Below, piece after piece: positions 7,170-15,365 of a stretch of DNA of 30,818 nt. Origin of the DNA: Euryarchaeota archaeon TMED117 (GTDB lineage Archaea > Thermoplasmatota > Poseidoniia > Poseidoniales > Poseidoniaceae); contig NHFS02000040.1 in NCBI GenBank assembly GCA_002171315.2, forward strand, positions 1 to 30,818. Direction: 5' to 3'. The notes beneath the pieces were generated by a model. That model saw only the letters and a list, made by a program, of their open reading frames with translations, searched no databases and was not told where the DNA came from. A program made the position numbers and the translations under genes. How positions within the stretch are numbered: the stretch's first letter is position 1; every line of letters begins with the position of its first letter.

Positions 7170-7877
7170 ATGCTGCGCCAATGTAGAGATAGGTCTTGTA
7201 AATTAAATAACGGGTTTTTCACTGGTACGAACTGTCATGTTTGTAATGAAGAAGGAAAATTCATCATGAGTGATCGTGAAGCAGGAAGCCTCGGGCGTAT
7301 GCTCGCTCTCGTTTTGAGACACGCTCCTGAGAAATTCAATGTTGAAATGGATATCAATGGATGGGTAAGTACCCGTGAACTAGCAGATTCTATTTCTGGA
7401 CAACGACGACACTATCATTGGCTCCGAGGATGGCATTTTGAAGCCATTGCCAAGGCTGATGAAAAGGGACGTTACCAAGTTGAAGGAGAAAATATTCGAG
7501 CAACATACGGTCATTCAATCGAAATTGAACTCGATCTCCCAACCGATGATATTCCAGAAGCACTTTACTGGCCCTGTGAACCTACAGAAGCAGAAGCGAT
7601 TGTTCAACTCGGTATCACCTCAGGTAACAGAAATCACATTCATTTGTCCAAAACCATTGCAAATGCACTGGAAGCAGGACACGTCAGAATCAACCGCCCA
7701 ACGATCATTGAAGTTGACACAATTCGTGCTATAGCAGATGGACATACAATTTACCGAGCAGGTACTACAGTCTATCTAACGGATGAAGTCCCTCCGGAAT
7801 ACTTGTACAAAGTTGGAGAAGACGATCCGATGATTGTTGAAACTGTTTCCCGCTGGGAACAAGAAGAAGAAGAATGA
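7170..7877 (+). CDS. kptA: RNA 2'-phosphotransferase KptA/Tpt1 with N-terminal zinc finger
   Basis: Transfers the 2'-phosphate left at ligated RNA junctions to NAD+, giving ADP-ribose 1'',2''-cyclic phosphate. In archaea the physiological substrate is uncertain. The catalytic domain (about 35-215 of 235) shows LGRMLALVLRHAPE, GWVSTREL, the H-x-H-x-S-type segment HIHLSKT and the NAD-site region near GHVRINRPTIIEVD. The N-terminus has Cys5/Cys10 and C22/C25 followed by NEEGKFIM, matching the zinc finger of other archaeal KptA proteins and supporting the ATG at 7170. GGGAGG lies upstream. It is divergent from the thiolase and abuts the next gene tail to tail with no spacer. Confidence 0.93.
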   Translation: MLRQCRDRSCKLNNGFFTGTNCHVCNEEGKFIMSDREAGSLGRMLALVLRHAPEKFNVEMDINGWVSTRELADSISGQRRHYHWLRGWHFEAIAKADEKGRYQVEGENIRATYGHSIEIELDLPTDDIPEALYWPCEPTEAEAIVQLGITSGNRNHIHLSKTIANALEAGHVRINRPTIIEVDTIRAIADGHTIYRAGTTVYLTDEVPPEYLYKVGEDDPMIVETVSRWEQEEEE

Positions 7878-7886
7878 TTACTTCTT
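7867..7886. terminator. Hairpin at the kptA/zinc-ribbon convergent junction
   Basis: Arms AAGAAG (7867-7872) and CTTCTT (7881-7886) pair around an 8-base loop containing both stop codons (TGA 7875-7877 and, on the minus strand, TAA 7880-7878). The left arm is part of a GAA repeat coding a poly-Glu tail. This is therefore the weakest member of the junction-hairpin set. Confidence 0.3.
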
Positions 7887-8219
7887 TGCACCACATGCTG
7901 GGCAAAAGTCGAGATCACTTTCCAGAAGTTTACCACAACTCTCACAAACGTGTGCGCCGAGAAGAATCGATTGGCTTTTTGTCGCAGGTGGGGCTGGATG
8001 ATCTGCCTGAATTTTTGGGTCAACAAGCATCATTGGGTTGACGCCTTGACTTTGTAATTCTCGATATCTATTTGCAAAAATAATGGCTTCTTGGATAGCG
8101 ACTTCAAGTTGAAATAAACGCTCTTCACGTTCTTTTTTATCGACAATTTCCGAAGCAGAATCCACTTCAGCTTGCAGATGCCGAAGGAAGGCGTCGAGTT
8201 GAGGTTCATCATCGCTCAT
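7878..8219 (-). CDS. Small acidic helical protein with C-terminal zinc ribbon
   Basis: A 113-residue hypothetical. Residues about 5-60 are charged and predicted helical, probably coiled coil (LQAEVDSASEIVDKKEREERLFQLEVAIQEA). A linker with PPAPPATKSQ leads to a zinc ribbon with C92/C95 and C106/C109 ending GAKK. It ends exactly one base after the kptA stop. It is divergent from IPK, with 64 bases between the starts. The ribbon resembles those of the proteins at 798 and 139, suggesting a shared small-domain family; function unknown. Confidence 0.72.
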   Translation of the reverse strand: MSDDEPQLDAFLRHLQAEVDSASEIVDKKEREERLFQLEVAIQEAIIFANRYRELQSQGVNPMMLVDPKIQADHPAPPATKSQSILLGAHVCESCGKLLESDLDFCPACGAKK

Positions 8220-8283
8220 GGCCTGCTCAACGAGAGCAGCCTATTGAATCCTGTGTTTTTGTAGGCATCCTCATGTGGTATTG

Positions 8284-9114
8284 ATGCCTGCGAGACTCAT
8301 GGGGAGGCGAATTGTTGTCAAATTTGGTGGTGCCCTTATCACTAAGAAAGACGAACAATGCGTTGCTCATACCGAGATTATCAGAAATCTTTGTTCAGTT
8401 GTCAAATCGATTACAGAACAAGGGATTCAAGTTATCATCGTACATGGAGCAGGTTCATTTGGGCATCTAAAGGCGAAGCGTTGGAGATTAAATGAAGGGT
8501 ATATTCCCGAATTTGAGTTCTCTGATGATACTTGTACGTCACAACTTGAAGCTGTTGAACATGTTCGAAAAGATATGCTGAAACTCAATGCGATCGTCCT
8601 TTCTGAATTAAAGCAAGTCGGTCTGAACGCTCTTTCTCACCCACCTCATGAATGGGCATCAAATTTAGGTCCTGGATTCTTAGGAAATCTTGATCGATTT
8701 CAATCAGATGATGTTGGAGTTGTGCACGTTTCATTTGGAGATGTTGTCGATGTTGATGAGGATCGTCAGTTCGGAATTCTATCAGGCGACGACATTGTTG
8801 CTAGACTCTCAATCGAATTACCTGATATTGAATCCCTAGTTTTTGCTATGGGTGGTGTTGACGGTTTGCTCAAAGTCCCTCCTCATGTTGCGACAGAAAA
8901 AGATCTGATAGAGAGATGGTCACCTGAAGTATCCTATCAAGGACTTCACCAAGCAGATATTGATGTTACTGGAGGCATTGGATTGAAAATCAAACGAGGT
9001 CATTTAGTAGCACGCAACGGAGTTAGTGTTCATTTGATCAATGGCGAGTATCCAACTCGTATACTGGATTTGGTGTGCGATAGGCCTTGGAGAGGTACCA
9101 CAATTTTACCCTGA
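8284..9114 (+). CDS. ipk: Isopentenyl phosphate kinase
   Basis: Phosphorylates isopentenyl phosphate to IPP with ATP, the last unique step of archaeal mevalonate routes. It belongs to the amino-acid-kinase superfamily. Visible motifs are KFGGALIT (13-20), HGAGSFGH (54-61) with the IPK-diagnostic catalytic His61, GVDGL, and the C-terminal DVTGGIGLKI nucleotide/phosphate region. The His-containing GAGSFGH motif separates IPK from glutamate and fosfomycin kinases. Length, 276 residues, fits the family. The start is uncertain: GTG at 8275, ATG at 8284 or ATG at 8299; 8284 is preferred. It heads an operon with a small membrane protein and the IDI-GGPPS fusion, which use its product. Confidence 0.93.
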   Translation: MPARLMGRRIVVKFGGALITKKDEQCVAHTEIIRNLCSVVKSITEQGIQVIIVHGAGSFGHLKAKRWRLNEGYIPEFEFSDDTCTSQLEAVEHVRKDMLKLNAIVLSELKQVGLNALSHPPHEWASNLGPGFLGNLDRFQSDDVGVVHVSFGDVVDVDEDRQFGILSGDDIVARLSIELPDIESLVFAMGGVDGLLKVPPHVATEKDLIERWSPEVSYQGLHQADIDVTGGIGLKIKRGHLVARNGVSVHLINGEYPTRILDLVCDRPWRGTTILP

Positions 9115-9123
9115 TGTGATTCT

Positions 9124-9366
9124 ATGGATTTTGCGATATACTCAGTTGGAATTATTCTTGGTTTTTCAGTCATACGTTGGTTAACTGAAAATATCAAATT
9201 TCATATTCGGAATAATGTTGTATGGGTGCATCATTGGATTTTGGCCTTTGTTGCTATGATTGCATTATTCTTTTTCGAAATAGAGTATCCGTTCCTATGG
9301 GGAGTTCTTACCGGTATTGCTCTTGAAGGGCTTGGTCGTAAAAACTGGTCAATTCGTCGAAAGTAG
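9124..9366 (+). CDS. Small two-pass membrane protein in the isoprenoid operon
   Basis: An 80-residue protein with two hydrophobic segments (about 3-20 and 33-66, the latter possibly two helices around a Glu-rich turn) and a basic C-terminus (LGRKNWSIRRK) predicted to face the cytoplasm. It starts 9 bases after IPK and precedes IDI-GGPPS by 69 bases, so it is probably cotranscribed. No family is recognised. Its place between two isoprenoid enzymes raises the possibility of a membrane-recruitment role, which is unsupported beyond position. Confidence 0.7.
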   Translation: MDFAIYSVGIILGFSVIRWLTENIKFHIRNNVVWVHHWILAFVAMIALFFFEIEYPFLWGVLTGIALEGLGRKNWSIRRK

Positions 9367-9410
9367 GAGCCATTTCTCTCCGTAAGGAGGCGAACTGACT
9401 ATGTATTGGG

Positions 9411-9420
9411 TGCATAAAGA
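9411..9420 (+). promoter_or_regulatory. TATA-like CATAAA element before IDI-GGPPS
   Basis: TGCATAAAGA lies about 21 bases before the ATG at 9436, in the only sizeable gap of this operon. It would allow a leaderless internal message for the fusion gene. The match is short and the distance slightly tight. Confidence 0.3.
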
Positions 9421-9435
9421 CTGGTTGGGGCTCAT

Positions 9436-11190
9436 ATGTCGAACTATGCATCAGGAGATGTTCCAGAAGCTGCTATTGACGAGCAGGCTGCTGGTTTGAT
9501 GGCATCTTCAACCGTTGATGCGACCCAAGCAAACATGATGGCCGAAGCGGTCTTGCAAGTTGATGAAAACGATCTTGTTGTGGGTCCTATAAGCAAGGCA
9601 GATAGCCATTATGGGGCCGGTTCACTGCATCGTGCATTTAGCGTTCTATTGTTTGATAAGAACAATCGCTTGCTTTTACAACAACGAGCACATGACAAAA
9701 TCACCTTCCCAAGTGTTTGGGCAAATTCATGTTGCTCACATCCTCTAGCAAGTGCAGAAGAGATGGACGAAGAGAATGCTATGGGTGTAAAATTAGCAGC
9801 CATTCGAAAACTTGAACAAGAACTAGGAATTGATCCAAGTTCTGTTCCAATCGAAGATTTTCATTTCATCACGAAAATGAAATACTGTGCTCGCATGAAC
9901 GCAGAATGGATTGAACGGGAAATTGATCATATACTGATGATACAAGCTGATGTTGAAGTCCATCCTAATCCAAATGAGGTTGCTTCTATTCGATGGGTTG
10001 ACGAACATGAACTTGAACAGATGCTTGTTGCTGAAGATTCAGATGATATTGTTGCACCTTGGTTCCGTTGCATTGCAGCTCGAGTGATGAATAAAGATTG
10101 GTGGAAGGCTATTGGGGATGCAGATGCATGTGCATCGCTTCGTGATGATTTAATCCATGATATGGGGGATGTGACTCACATGCTTCCTGGAGCAATTGGT
10201 GCCGACTTAGCAACGAGTTTGCAAGAGGTTCGACCGTTTATTGAGCGTCGTATTGTCGAAAGCCTGCAAGCTTCACGTCATGATCGACTCGCTGCAGCAA
10301 TGCTTCACTTGATTGAAGGCGGAGGCAAGCGGATGCGTGCTACACTTCCCTGGCTAGTCGGTAGGGCTGTGGGTGATACGCACTCTGGCTTGTTAGACAT
10401 CGGGGCAGCGATAGAAACAATTCACAATTTTACTCTTGTTCATGATGACATTATGGATGATGATGAAATCCGAAGAGGTAGAAATGCAGTTCACATTGAG
10501 TATGATGTTCCTACTGCAATTAATGCAGGAGATGCGATGCTTGCAATCGCCTTTGAACGTCTTGTAATGTCTGCTAACATCGACATTGAGGACATACCAT
10601 CCCTTGTCAATCGCATTGCTTGGATGGTTCGTCGTGTATCTGAAGGTCAACAACTCGATATAGAATTTGAGACCAGAGAGAGAGTTACTGAAGAAGAATA
10701 TCTTGAGATGATCGAAGGTAAAACAGCAGTGATGTTCCAAATTTGTGCTGAACTAGGTGCTCAAGTAGCTGGATCCGATCAGGACATTATCGATTGCTTG
10801 TCGGAATGGGGACTTTCGGTTGGGCTCTGTTTCCAACTTATGGATGACTTAATCGATGTGCTTTCGGATTCTAAGACATTGGGTAAACCGACAGGTTCTG
10901 ATGTAGCACAAGGTAAGCAAACACTGATGGTAATCCATGCATTAAATCAACCAGATAGTGAAGTTAAGACTAACTTACTTAATGTACTGGGGATGGGTGA
11001 AGCGGCTTCATCTGAAATGATTGAACAAGGTATCAAGTCGTTAAGCCAACTTGGTTCAATCGCTTATGCTCGTGATAAAGCGAACCAATATCACAAGAGG
11101 GCTCATGCATGTCTCGACCGCTTACCAGATGGTCCGGCCATGCTTGCACTTCGAGAATTAACAGATCTTCAACTCAAGCGATTGAGTTGA
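9436..11190 (+). CDS. Fused type I IPP isomerase and geranylgeranyl diphosphate synthase
   Basis: A single 584-residue chain with two consecutive pathway enzymes. Residues about 40-225 are a Nudix-fold type I isopentenyl-diphosphate isomerase: catalytic Cys100 in NSCCSHP, Nudix region near 117-132, and Glu160/Glu162 in WIEREIDHIL. Residues about 250-584 are a trans-prenyltransferase: GGGKRMRATLP (295-305), first Asp-rich motif DDIMD (337-341), GQQLDIEF (404-411) and second DDLID (470-474). Phe332, five residues before the first motif, is the chain-length position at which an aromatic residue is seen in archaeal GGPP synthases, so C20 product for ether lipids is likely. Domain order matches reaction order. 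The frame is continuous with no break. It overlaps the MOSC gene by 17 bases tail to tail. Confidence 0.95.
   Translation: MSNYASGDVPEAAIDEQAAGLMASSTVDATQANMMAEAVLQVDENDLVVGPISKADSHYGAGSLHRAFSVLLFDKNNRLLLQQRAHDKITFPSVWANSCCSHPLASAEEMDEENAMGVKLAAIRKLEQELGIDPSSVPIEDFHFITKMKYCARMNAEWIEREIDHILMIQADVEVHPNPNEVASIRWVDEHELEQMLVAEDSDDIVAPWFRCIAARVMNKDWWKAIGDADACASLRDDLIHDMGDVTHMLPGAIGADLATSLQEVRPFIERRIVESLQASRHDRLAAAMLHLIEGGGKRMRATLPWLVGRAVGDTHSGLLDIGAAIETIHNFTLVHDDIMDDDEIRRGRNAVHIEYDVPTAINAGDAMLAIAFERLVMSANIDIEDIPSLVNRIAWMVRRVSEGQQLDIEFETRERVTEEEYLEMIEGKTAVMFQICAELGAQVAGSDQDIIDCLSEWGLSVGLCFQLMDDLIDVLSDSKTLGKPTGSDVAQGKQTLMVIHALNQPDSEVKTNLLNVLGMGEAASSEMIEQGIKSLSQLGSIAYARDKANQYHKRAHACLDRLPDGPAMLALRELTDLQLKRLS
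11169..11190. terminator. 9-bp stop-codon hairpin with GCGA loop at a convergent overlap
   Basis: Arms TCAACTCAA (11169-11177) and TTGAGTTGA (11182-11190) are perfect over 9 bp with a GCGA tetraloop, a GNRA-type loop in the plus-strand RNA. The minus-gene stop (11174-11176) is in the left arm and the plus-gene stop (11188-11190) ends the right arm. The strongest of the six junction repeats. Confidence 0.6.
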
Positions 11191-11644
11191 TTTCAAACGT
11201 CTCATCACTCTTGATGACGCCTTCAGTAATCACTCGCGTATACCAACGTGTTTGGTTTGGATTCAATTTATGGGACAGGTGTTTGAATTCTCCACTTGTA
11301 AACGAATCCCGAATTGTTTTGCATGGTGGTGCTGGCGTTGTAATCTCCAATTCTACGTGTTCGAATCTTAATCGAGTACCTTGTTTCAGTATGGATGCAT
11401 CAATATCGAGGAGAAGATTTTCTCCAGTTGTACCACCTTCTATTGGATGCCCTTGGTTTTGAAGGAATTCCAGTGTTTGATTCGATAAAATACAGACAGC
11501 ACGATTTGGTCCACCGTGGTGCTTCGTATCCCTAATACGTTCTCCTAGAACTCCATTGAAACGTACGTCTATTGAATCAACTGATGGCTTTGGAACGCCA
11601 CCTTCCTCTGTGGCAAAAATGCCGAGGATGGATCCTGTCAACAT
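11174..11644 (-). CDS. MOSC-domain protein
   Basis: A 156-residue stand-alone MOSC domain, the sulfur-carrier beta-barrel related to the molybdenum-cofactor sulfurase C-terminus and to YiiM/YuaD proteins. Visible features are the HHGGPNRAV motif (42-50), a GENLL segment, and a conserved Cys near 110 in APPCKTI that would carry persulfide. Proposed role is sulfur transfer or detoxification through a molybdo-enzyme, not proven for stand-alone members. The ATG at 11644 is preferred, two bases after the EF-2 stop; a TTG at 11650 would overlap EF-2. It is the last gene of the uS12-uS7-EF-2 unit, an unusual passenger in that operon. Confidence 0.88.
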   Translation of the reverse strand: MLTGSILGIFATEEGGVPKPSVDSIDVRFNGVLGERIRDTKHHGGPNRAVCILSNQTLEFLQNQGHPIEGGTTGENLLLDIDASILKQGTRLRFEHVELEITTPAPPCKTIRDSFTSGEFKHLSHKLNPNQTRWYTRVITEGVIKSDETFEINSIA

Positions 11645-11646
11645 GC

Positions 11647-13854
11647 TCAATCAGAGTAGTAGGATTCTGAGTTAGGCTCTGGCTTCAATCCCTTACGGGT
11701 ACGAATTTGAGCAACAACCTTGTCGAACAATTGTGGAGGAAGCATTTCGAATCCAAGATTCTCTGTGTTCCAAACCGCACGTCCTTGAGATGCTGCACGA
11801 ATATCGTTTGAGAAACCGAATGTTTCTGCGATTGGGAGTACACCAACAACAGTTGTTACTTCACCTTCACTTGGCATATCTTCGATGATACCACGACGGT
11901 TGGTAACTTCACGAGTTACTTGTCCAAGCCAATCGTTTGGTACTGAGACGAAGGCTTTCTGCATTGGTTCGAGGATGATTGTCTTAGCACGCATCATCGC
12001 GCCCTTGAGTCCGTTACGTACAGCAGGGATTGTTTGTGCTGGGCCTCTGTGAATCGCATCTTCGTGGAGCTTTGCGTCAGTTAAACGTACAAACATTCCT
12101 TGTACAGGTTCATCAGCAATTGGTCCCTTGACACAGACTTCATTGAATGCTTCAATGATCAATTCACGAGTTTCGTGAAGTCCTTGAATACCCTTGGTGT
12201 CGTTAACCAGTACGTTGGTTCCGTTGATAGCGTAAATCTTACGCATTAGATCTTTATCCATTCCAAGAGTACCAAATTTGTTTCCAACTTCTTTAGCATC
12301 GTTTGGACGAACAGTTCCTTCCTTGAATTCTCCAGCACGTAGAGCAGAAACAACTTCAGGAGTAAGTGGTTCGACTTCGAAGAAGAAACGGTTGTGTCGG
12401 TTCGGTGATTTACCTTCGAACGGCCGGCCACGGTTGCTTCCTTGTAGACCTTCTCTGTAAACAACAATTGGTGGGCTTACGCTTACCTTGATGTTCTGTT
12501 CCTCTTCGATTCTGTAGACGGTAATCTCGAGGTGAAGTTCTCCCATTCCAGCGAGCAATGCTTCTCCAGTTTCTTGGTTTGTTGTGACCTTAAGTGAAGC
12601 ATCTGATTTTGCTAGAGAGCGAAGAGCATCAATGAATTTTGGAAGATCTTTCATGCTCTTTGGTTCTACAGCAACTGTAACAACTGGGTCTGAGTAGTGA
12701 CGAATTGCTTCGAACGGAGTAAAGTCCTTGTCTCGTGATAGTGTTACACCAGCAGCAGCACTTCGAATACCAGTTATCGCTGCAATATTTCCAGCGACAA
12801 CCTTTGGAACAGTGATTCTGTCTCCACCGACCATCATGCTAACTTGTTGGACACGCTCTGCTTTGGATGCTCCAATAGCGAAAACGGATTCACCTTGTGC
12901 AATTGCACCGGAATAGATACGACCGACTGCAACTTCTCCTGCGTGAGGGTCCATCCAAATCTTGGTGATCATCATTGCAAGTTCTGCTTCTGGGTCACAG
13001 CCAATCATTGCCTTTCCGATTGTAGAATCGAGATCTCCTGTCCAAATGTTCGGGATACGGTATGGTTGTGCTTCGACAGGACCTGGGAGTTTGGTAACAG
13101 CCATATCGAGTAGAACTTCGTGAACAGGAGCCTTGGAAGCAAGGGTCTTCTGGTCTTCATTGTTACAGTATTCAAAAATTTCAGTCATTGAAACACCGGA
13201 CTTCTTCATGTATGGGATGGTAATTCCCCAGTTGTGATATGCACTGCCGAATGCGACAGTTCCGTCCATAACACTGACTTGCCATGTCTTCTTGAATTCT
13301 TCAGGAGCGAATTGCTTGATCAATCGGTTGACCTTGGTAATTGTCTCTTCAAATCTCTTGAGCATGTCTTCTGGAGTCACTTGCAATTCATTGATGAGTC
13401 GATCGACCTTGTTAATGAAAAGAACAGGCTTTACTTTTTCCTTGAGGGCTTGTCGAACAACAGTTTCTGTTTGAGGCATTGGGCCTTCTACAGCACAAGC
13501 CAGAATGAAACATCCGTCAACCGCACGCATTGCACGTGTTACGTCTCCACCGAAGTCAACGTGACCAGGTGTGTCGATGAGGTTGATGAGGAAATCTGTT
13601 CCGTCTACAGCGTGCACCATTGATGCCGATGCTGCGTTGATGGTGATTCCACGAGCGGATTCTTGCTCATCGAAGTCAAGAACACGGGCAGCACCTGCGA
13701 GATCACTTGACATCATACCTGCACCAGCAATGAGGTTGTCAGAGAGCGTCGTCTTTCCGTGATCAATGTGCGCAGCAATACATAGATTGCGAATTTGCGG
13801 CAGGATGTGCATGACTTCTGTAGCCTTTTTGATGTTGTCTTCTTTTCGTCCCAT
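11647..13854 (-). CDS. fusA: Translation elongation factor EF-2
   Basis: The archaeal/eukaryotic-type GTPase that drives ribosomal translocation. It is 735 residues from MGRKEDN, a start typical of archaeal EF-2. G1 is AHIDHGKTT (28-36); DTPGHVDF (G3) and NKVDR (G4) follow. The C-terminal domain IV has DAIHRGPAQ, whose His is the diphthamide site; Dph6, which amidates diphthine, is encoded at 24915. The ATG at 13854 is chosen because AGGTGG lies just upstream; a GTG at 13863 would overlap that ribosome-binding site. It is separated from uS7 by 94 bases and followed by MOSC after 2 bases. Confidence 0.98.
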   Translation of the reverse strand: MGRKEDNIKKATEVMHILPQIRNLCIAAHIDHGKTTLSDNLIAGAGMMSSDLAGAARVLDFDEQESARGITINAASASMVHAVDGTDFLINLIDTPGHVDFGGDVTRAMRAVDGCFILACAVEGPMPQTETVVRQALKEKVKPVLFINKVDRLINELQVTPEDMLKRFEETITKVNRLIKQFAPEEFKKTWQVSVMDGTVAFGSAYHNWGITIPYMKKSGVSMTEIFEYCNNEDQKTLASKAPVHEVLLDMAVTKLPGPVEAQPYRIPNIWTGDLDSTIGKAMIGCDPEAELAMMITKIWMDPHAGEVAVGRIYSGAIAQGESVFAIGASKAERVQQVSMMVGGDRITVPKVVAGNIAAITGIRSAAAGVTLSRDKDFTPFEAIRHYSDPVVTVAVEPKSMKDLPKFIDALRSLAKSDASLKVTTNQETGEALLAGMGELHLEITVYRIEEEQNIKVSVSPPIVVYREGLQGSNRGRPFEGKSPNRHNRFFFEVEPLTPEVVSALRAGEFKEGTVRPNDAKEVGNKFGTLGMDKDLMRKIYAINGTNVLVNDTKGIQGLHETRELIIEAFNEVCVKGPIADEPVQGMFVRLTDAKLHEDAIHRGPAQTIPAVRNGLKGAMMRAKTIILEPMQKAFVSVPNDWLGQVTREVTNRRGIIEDMPSEGEVTTVVGVLPIAETFGFSNDIRAASQGRAVWNTENLGFEMLPPQLFDKVVAQIRTRKGLKPEPNSESYYSD

Positions 13855-13948
13855 GGTGTCCACCTGTCTGGTTCATTTCGCCCACTTGAATGGGGTTCTT
13901 AAGTGAGTCGCAAAAGTTCAACGGAATTCTTGCGTGACCTTGTTAACT

Positions 13949-14557
13949 TCATCGTGCGGATGCAGCGATTCTCTCAACTTCTTCTCGCTTGGAAACTGCA
14001 TATGATGTCGAGTCTCCTTCGGAAGCTTTGTTGAGTTCATTGATGATGCATTGTTCAAGGGTTCTCTTCGACTTGTGAGTCCCTTGTTGTGCTCCTTTTG
14101 CAAGGTTCTTCAGAGCGACATCGAGTCGTCGTGAAGGAGAGGAGTCAACAGCCTTTGGTTGAGAAACGGCTCCGAATTTAATTCGAGTGATTTCTTCCAT
14201 AGGTGCTGCATGACAGATAGCGTCAACGAAAACCTGCAATGGGTTTGTCTTTCGGCGTTCTGCAATCGAATCGAGGGCACCTTCGAATGCCTTCATTGCA
14301 CTTTGTTTCTTACCGGTGTAAGATCCAGTACGCATGAGTTTGTTGATGTAGCGTTCTACGACGCTAAGTTTGGACTTTCCAAACCACATGTTTGCGTGTC
14401 GTCCACCGGTGTGAGGTACGCCAACTGTTGAGAGATTAACATACGGTGCAAGTCCAGGGTCGCTGCAGGTTACTTCAGCAGCATCCCATTTTCCGAAAAC
14501 TAAAGTTCCGATTCCAGCGATAGGTCGTTCGTCTACGATTACTTCTTCTGTCATCAT
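13949..14557 (-). CDS. rps7: 30S ribosomal protein uS7
   Basis: Binds the 3' major domain of 16S rRNA and nucleates head assembly. The 202-residue archaeal-length protein has the VERYINKLMRTG, KTNPLQVFVDAICHAAPMEE and GAVSQPKAVDSSPSRRLD blocks and ends in a basic helix (KREEVERIAASAR). The start is ATG at 14557, with ATG at 14554 equally possible, because GAGGTG sits 5-7 bases upstream. A longer reading from 14593 would run into uS12. It follows uS12 after 7 bases. Confidence 0.97.
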   Translation of the reverse strand: MMTEEVIVDERPIAGIGTLVFGKWDAAEVTCSDPGLAPYVNLSTVGVPHTGGRHANMWFGKSKLSVVERYINKLMRTGSYTGKKQSAMKAFEGALDSIAERRKTNPLQVFVDAICHAAPMEEITRIKFGAVSQPKAVDSSPSRRLDVALKNLAKGAQQGTHKSKRTLEQCIINELNKASEGDSTSYAVSKREEVERIAASAR

Positions 14558-14564
14558 CAACACC

Positions 14565-14993
14565 TCAGCGTACAGGCTTCTCCTTTCGGCCACGAACCAT
14601 TTCGTCTAGAGAAACGCCGTTGACTTGGATGACCTTGTATCGGACACCAGGAATATCTCCGTATGAACGACCCATGCGTCCACCGATACCTTCTACCATA
14701 ACCTCATCGTGTTCATCGATGAAGTTGATTGCACCATCGCCGGGAGCGAAAGCTGTGAGTTTGTTACCGTTCTTAATCAGGGAAATCTTGACGGCTTTAC
14801 GAATTCCTGAGTTCGGTTGTTTTGCTTCAATACCGACTTTTTCGATGACGATACCTTTGGCTTGTGTGGACCCAGCAAGCGGGTCATGCCGTGCTCGAGA
14901 CTTGAGCATACGCTTCTTGTAGCGACGATCCGACCAACGGAATTTCTGTCGATCTTTAGCCATCTTGGCGCCTGCAAACAGTCCTCTACCCAT
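14565..14993 (-). CDS. rps12: 30S ribosomal protein uS12
   Basis: Decoding-centre protein. The 142-residue archaeal form begins MGRGLFAG and contains FRWSDRRYKKR, the conserved KQPNSGIRK loop (usually KQPNSAIRK, here Ala to Gly), the GDGAINFI region and GDIPGVRYKV. It is first in the uS12-uS7-EF-2 unit. The RNA polymerase, eL30 and NusA genes often upstream in archaea are absent; a divergent promoter region lies there instead. Confidence 0.97.
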   Translation of the reverse strand: MGRGLFAGAKMAKDRQKFRWSDRRYKKRMLKSRARHDPLAGSTQAKGIVIEKVGIEAKQPNSGIRKAVKISLIKNGNKLTAFAPGDGAINFIDEHDEVMVEGIGGRMGRSYGDIPGVRYKVIQVNGVSLDEMVRGRKEKPVR

Positions 14994-15063
14994 GATAATC
15001 CCTCATTCGAGCAACTTTCCGACTTTGCTTTCATATATCAAGTCGCCGTTTGATAGACCAGAT

Positions 15064-15074
15064 ATTTTTATAGA
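15064..15074 (-). promoter_or_regulatory. TATA box of the uS12-uS7-EF-2 operon
   Basis: Minus-strand CTATAAAAATA, the best TATA match in the window. It lies about 75 bases before the uS12 ATG at 14993, predicting transcription start near 15043 and a leader of about 50 bases. The leader could be a site for autoregulation, though no fold was identified. Confidence 0.5.
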
Positions 15075-15093
15075 AACCAATCGAAGAATAACA

Positions 15094-15103
15094 TCATAAA
15101 TAG
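15094..15103 (+). promoter_or_regulatory. TATA-like element, probably leaderless, for the gene at 15122
   Basis: TCATAAATAG centred about 24 bases before the ATG at 15122, in the 128-base divergent gap with uS12. The spacing predicts that transcription begins at or beside the start codon. Confidence 0.45.
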
Positions 15104-15121
15104 GATGCCTATGGTATAGAT

Positions 15122-15352
15122 ATGATTCCACAATCGATGCGACCATTTTTATCGTTAATTACAATACTTATGGGGTGCCTTGTAATTGCAAATCATTGGG
15201 TTGAATTTGTTTCTGACAACAGTGACCTGCTTACAAGTCACATTCTTGGCACCTTATGTCTTCTTTCCGGCCTAAATTTCATGTCTGCATCATCAGGTGA
15301 TATTGAAGAGGTTCAGGCACGCTACCAAGAAGATACACAGACAAAGTTCTGA
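15122..15352 (+). CDS. Small two-pass membrane protein
   Basis: A 76-residue protein with hydrophobic segments at about 8-26 and 36-56 and an acidic soluble tail (GDIEEVQARYQEDTQTKF). No known family. It has its own probable leaderless promoter and ends 13 bases before the UbiD-family gene, so it is likely first in that operon. Confidence 0.65.
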   Translation: MIPQSMRPFLSLITILMGCLVIANHWVEFVSDNSDLLTSHILGTLCLLSGLNFMSASSGDIEEVQARYQEDTQTKF

Positions 15353-15365
15353 TGGTTGTGATTCA

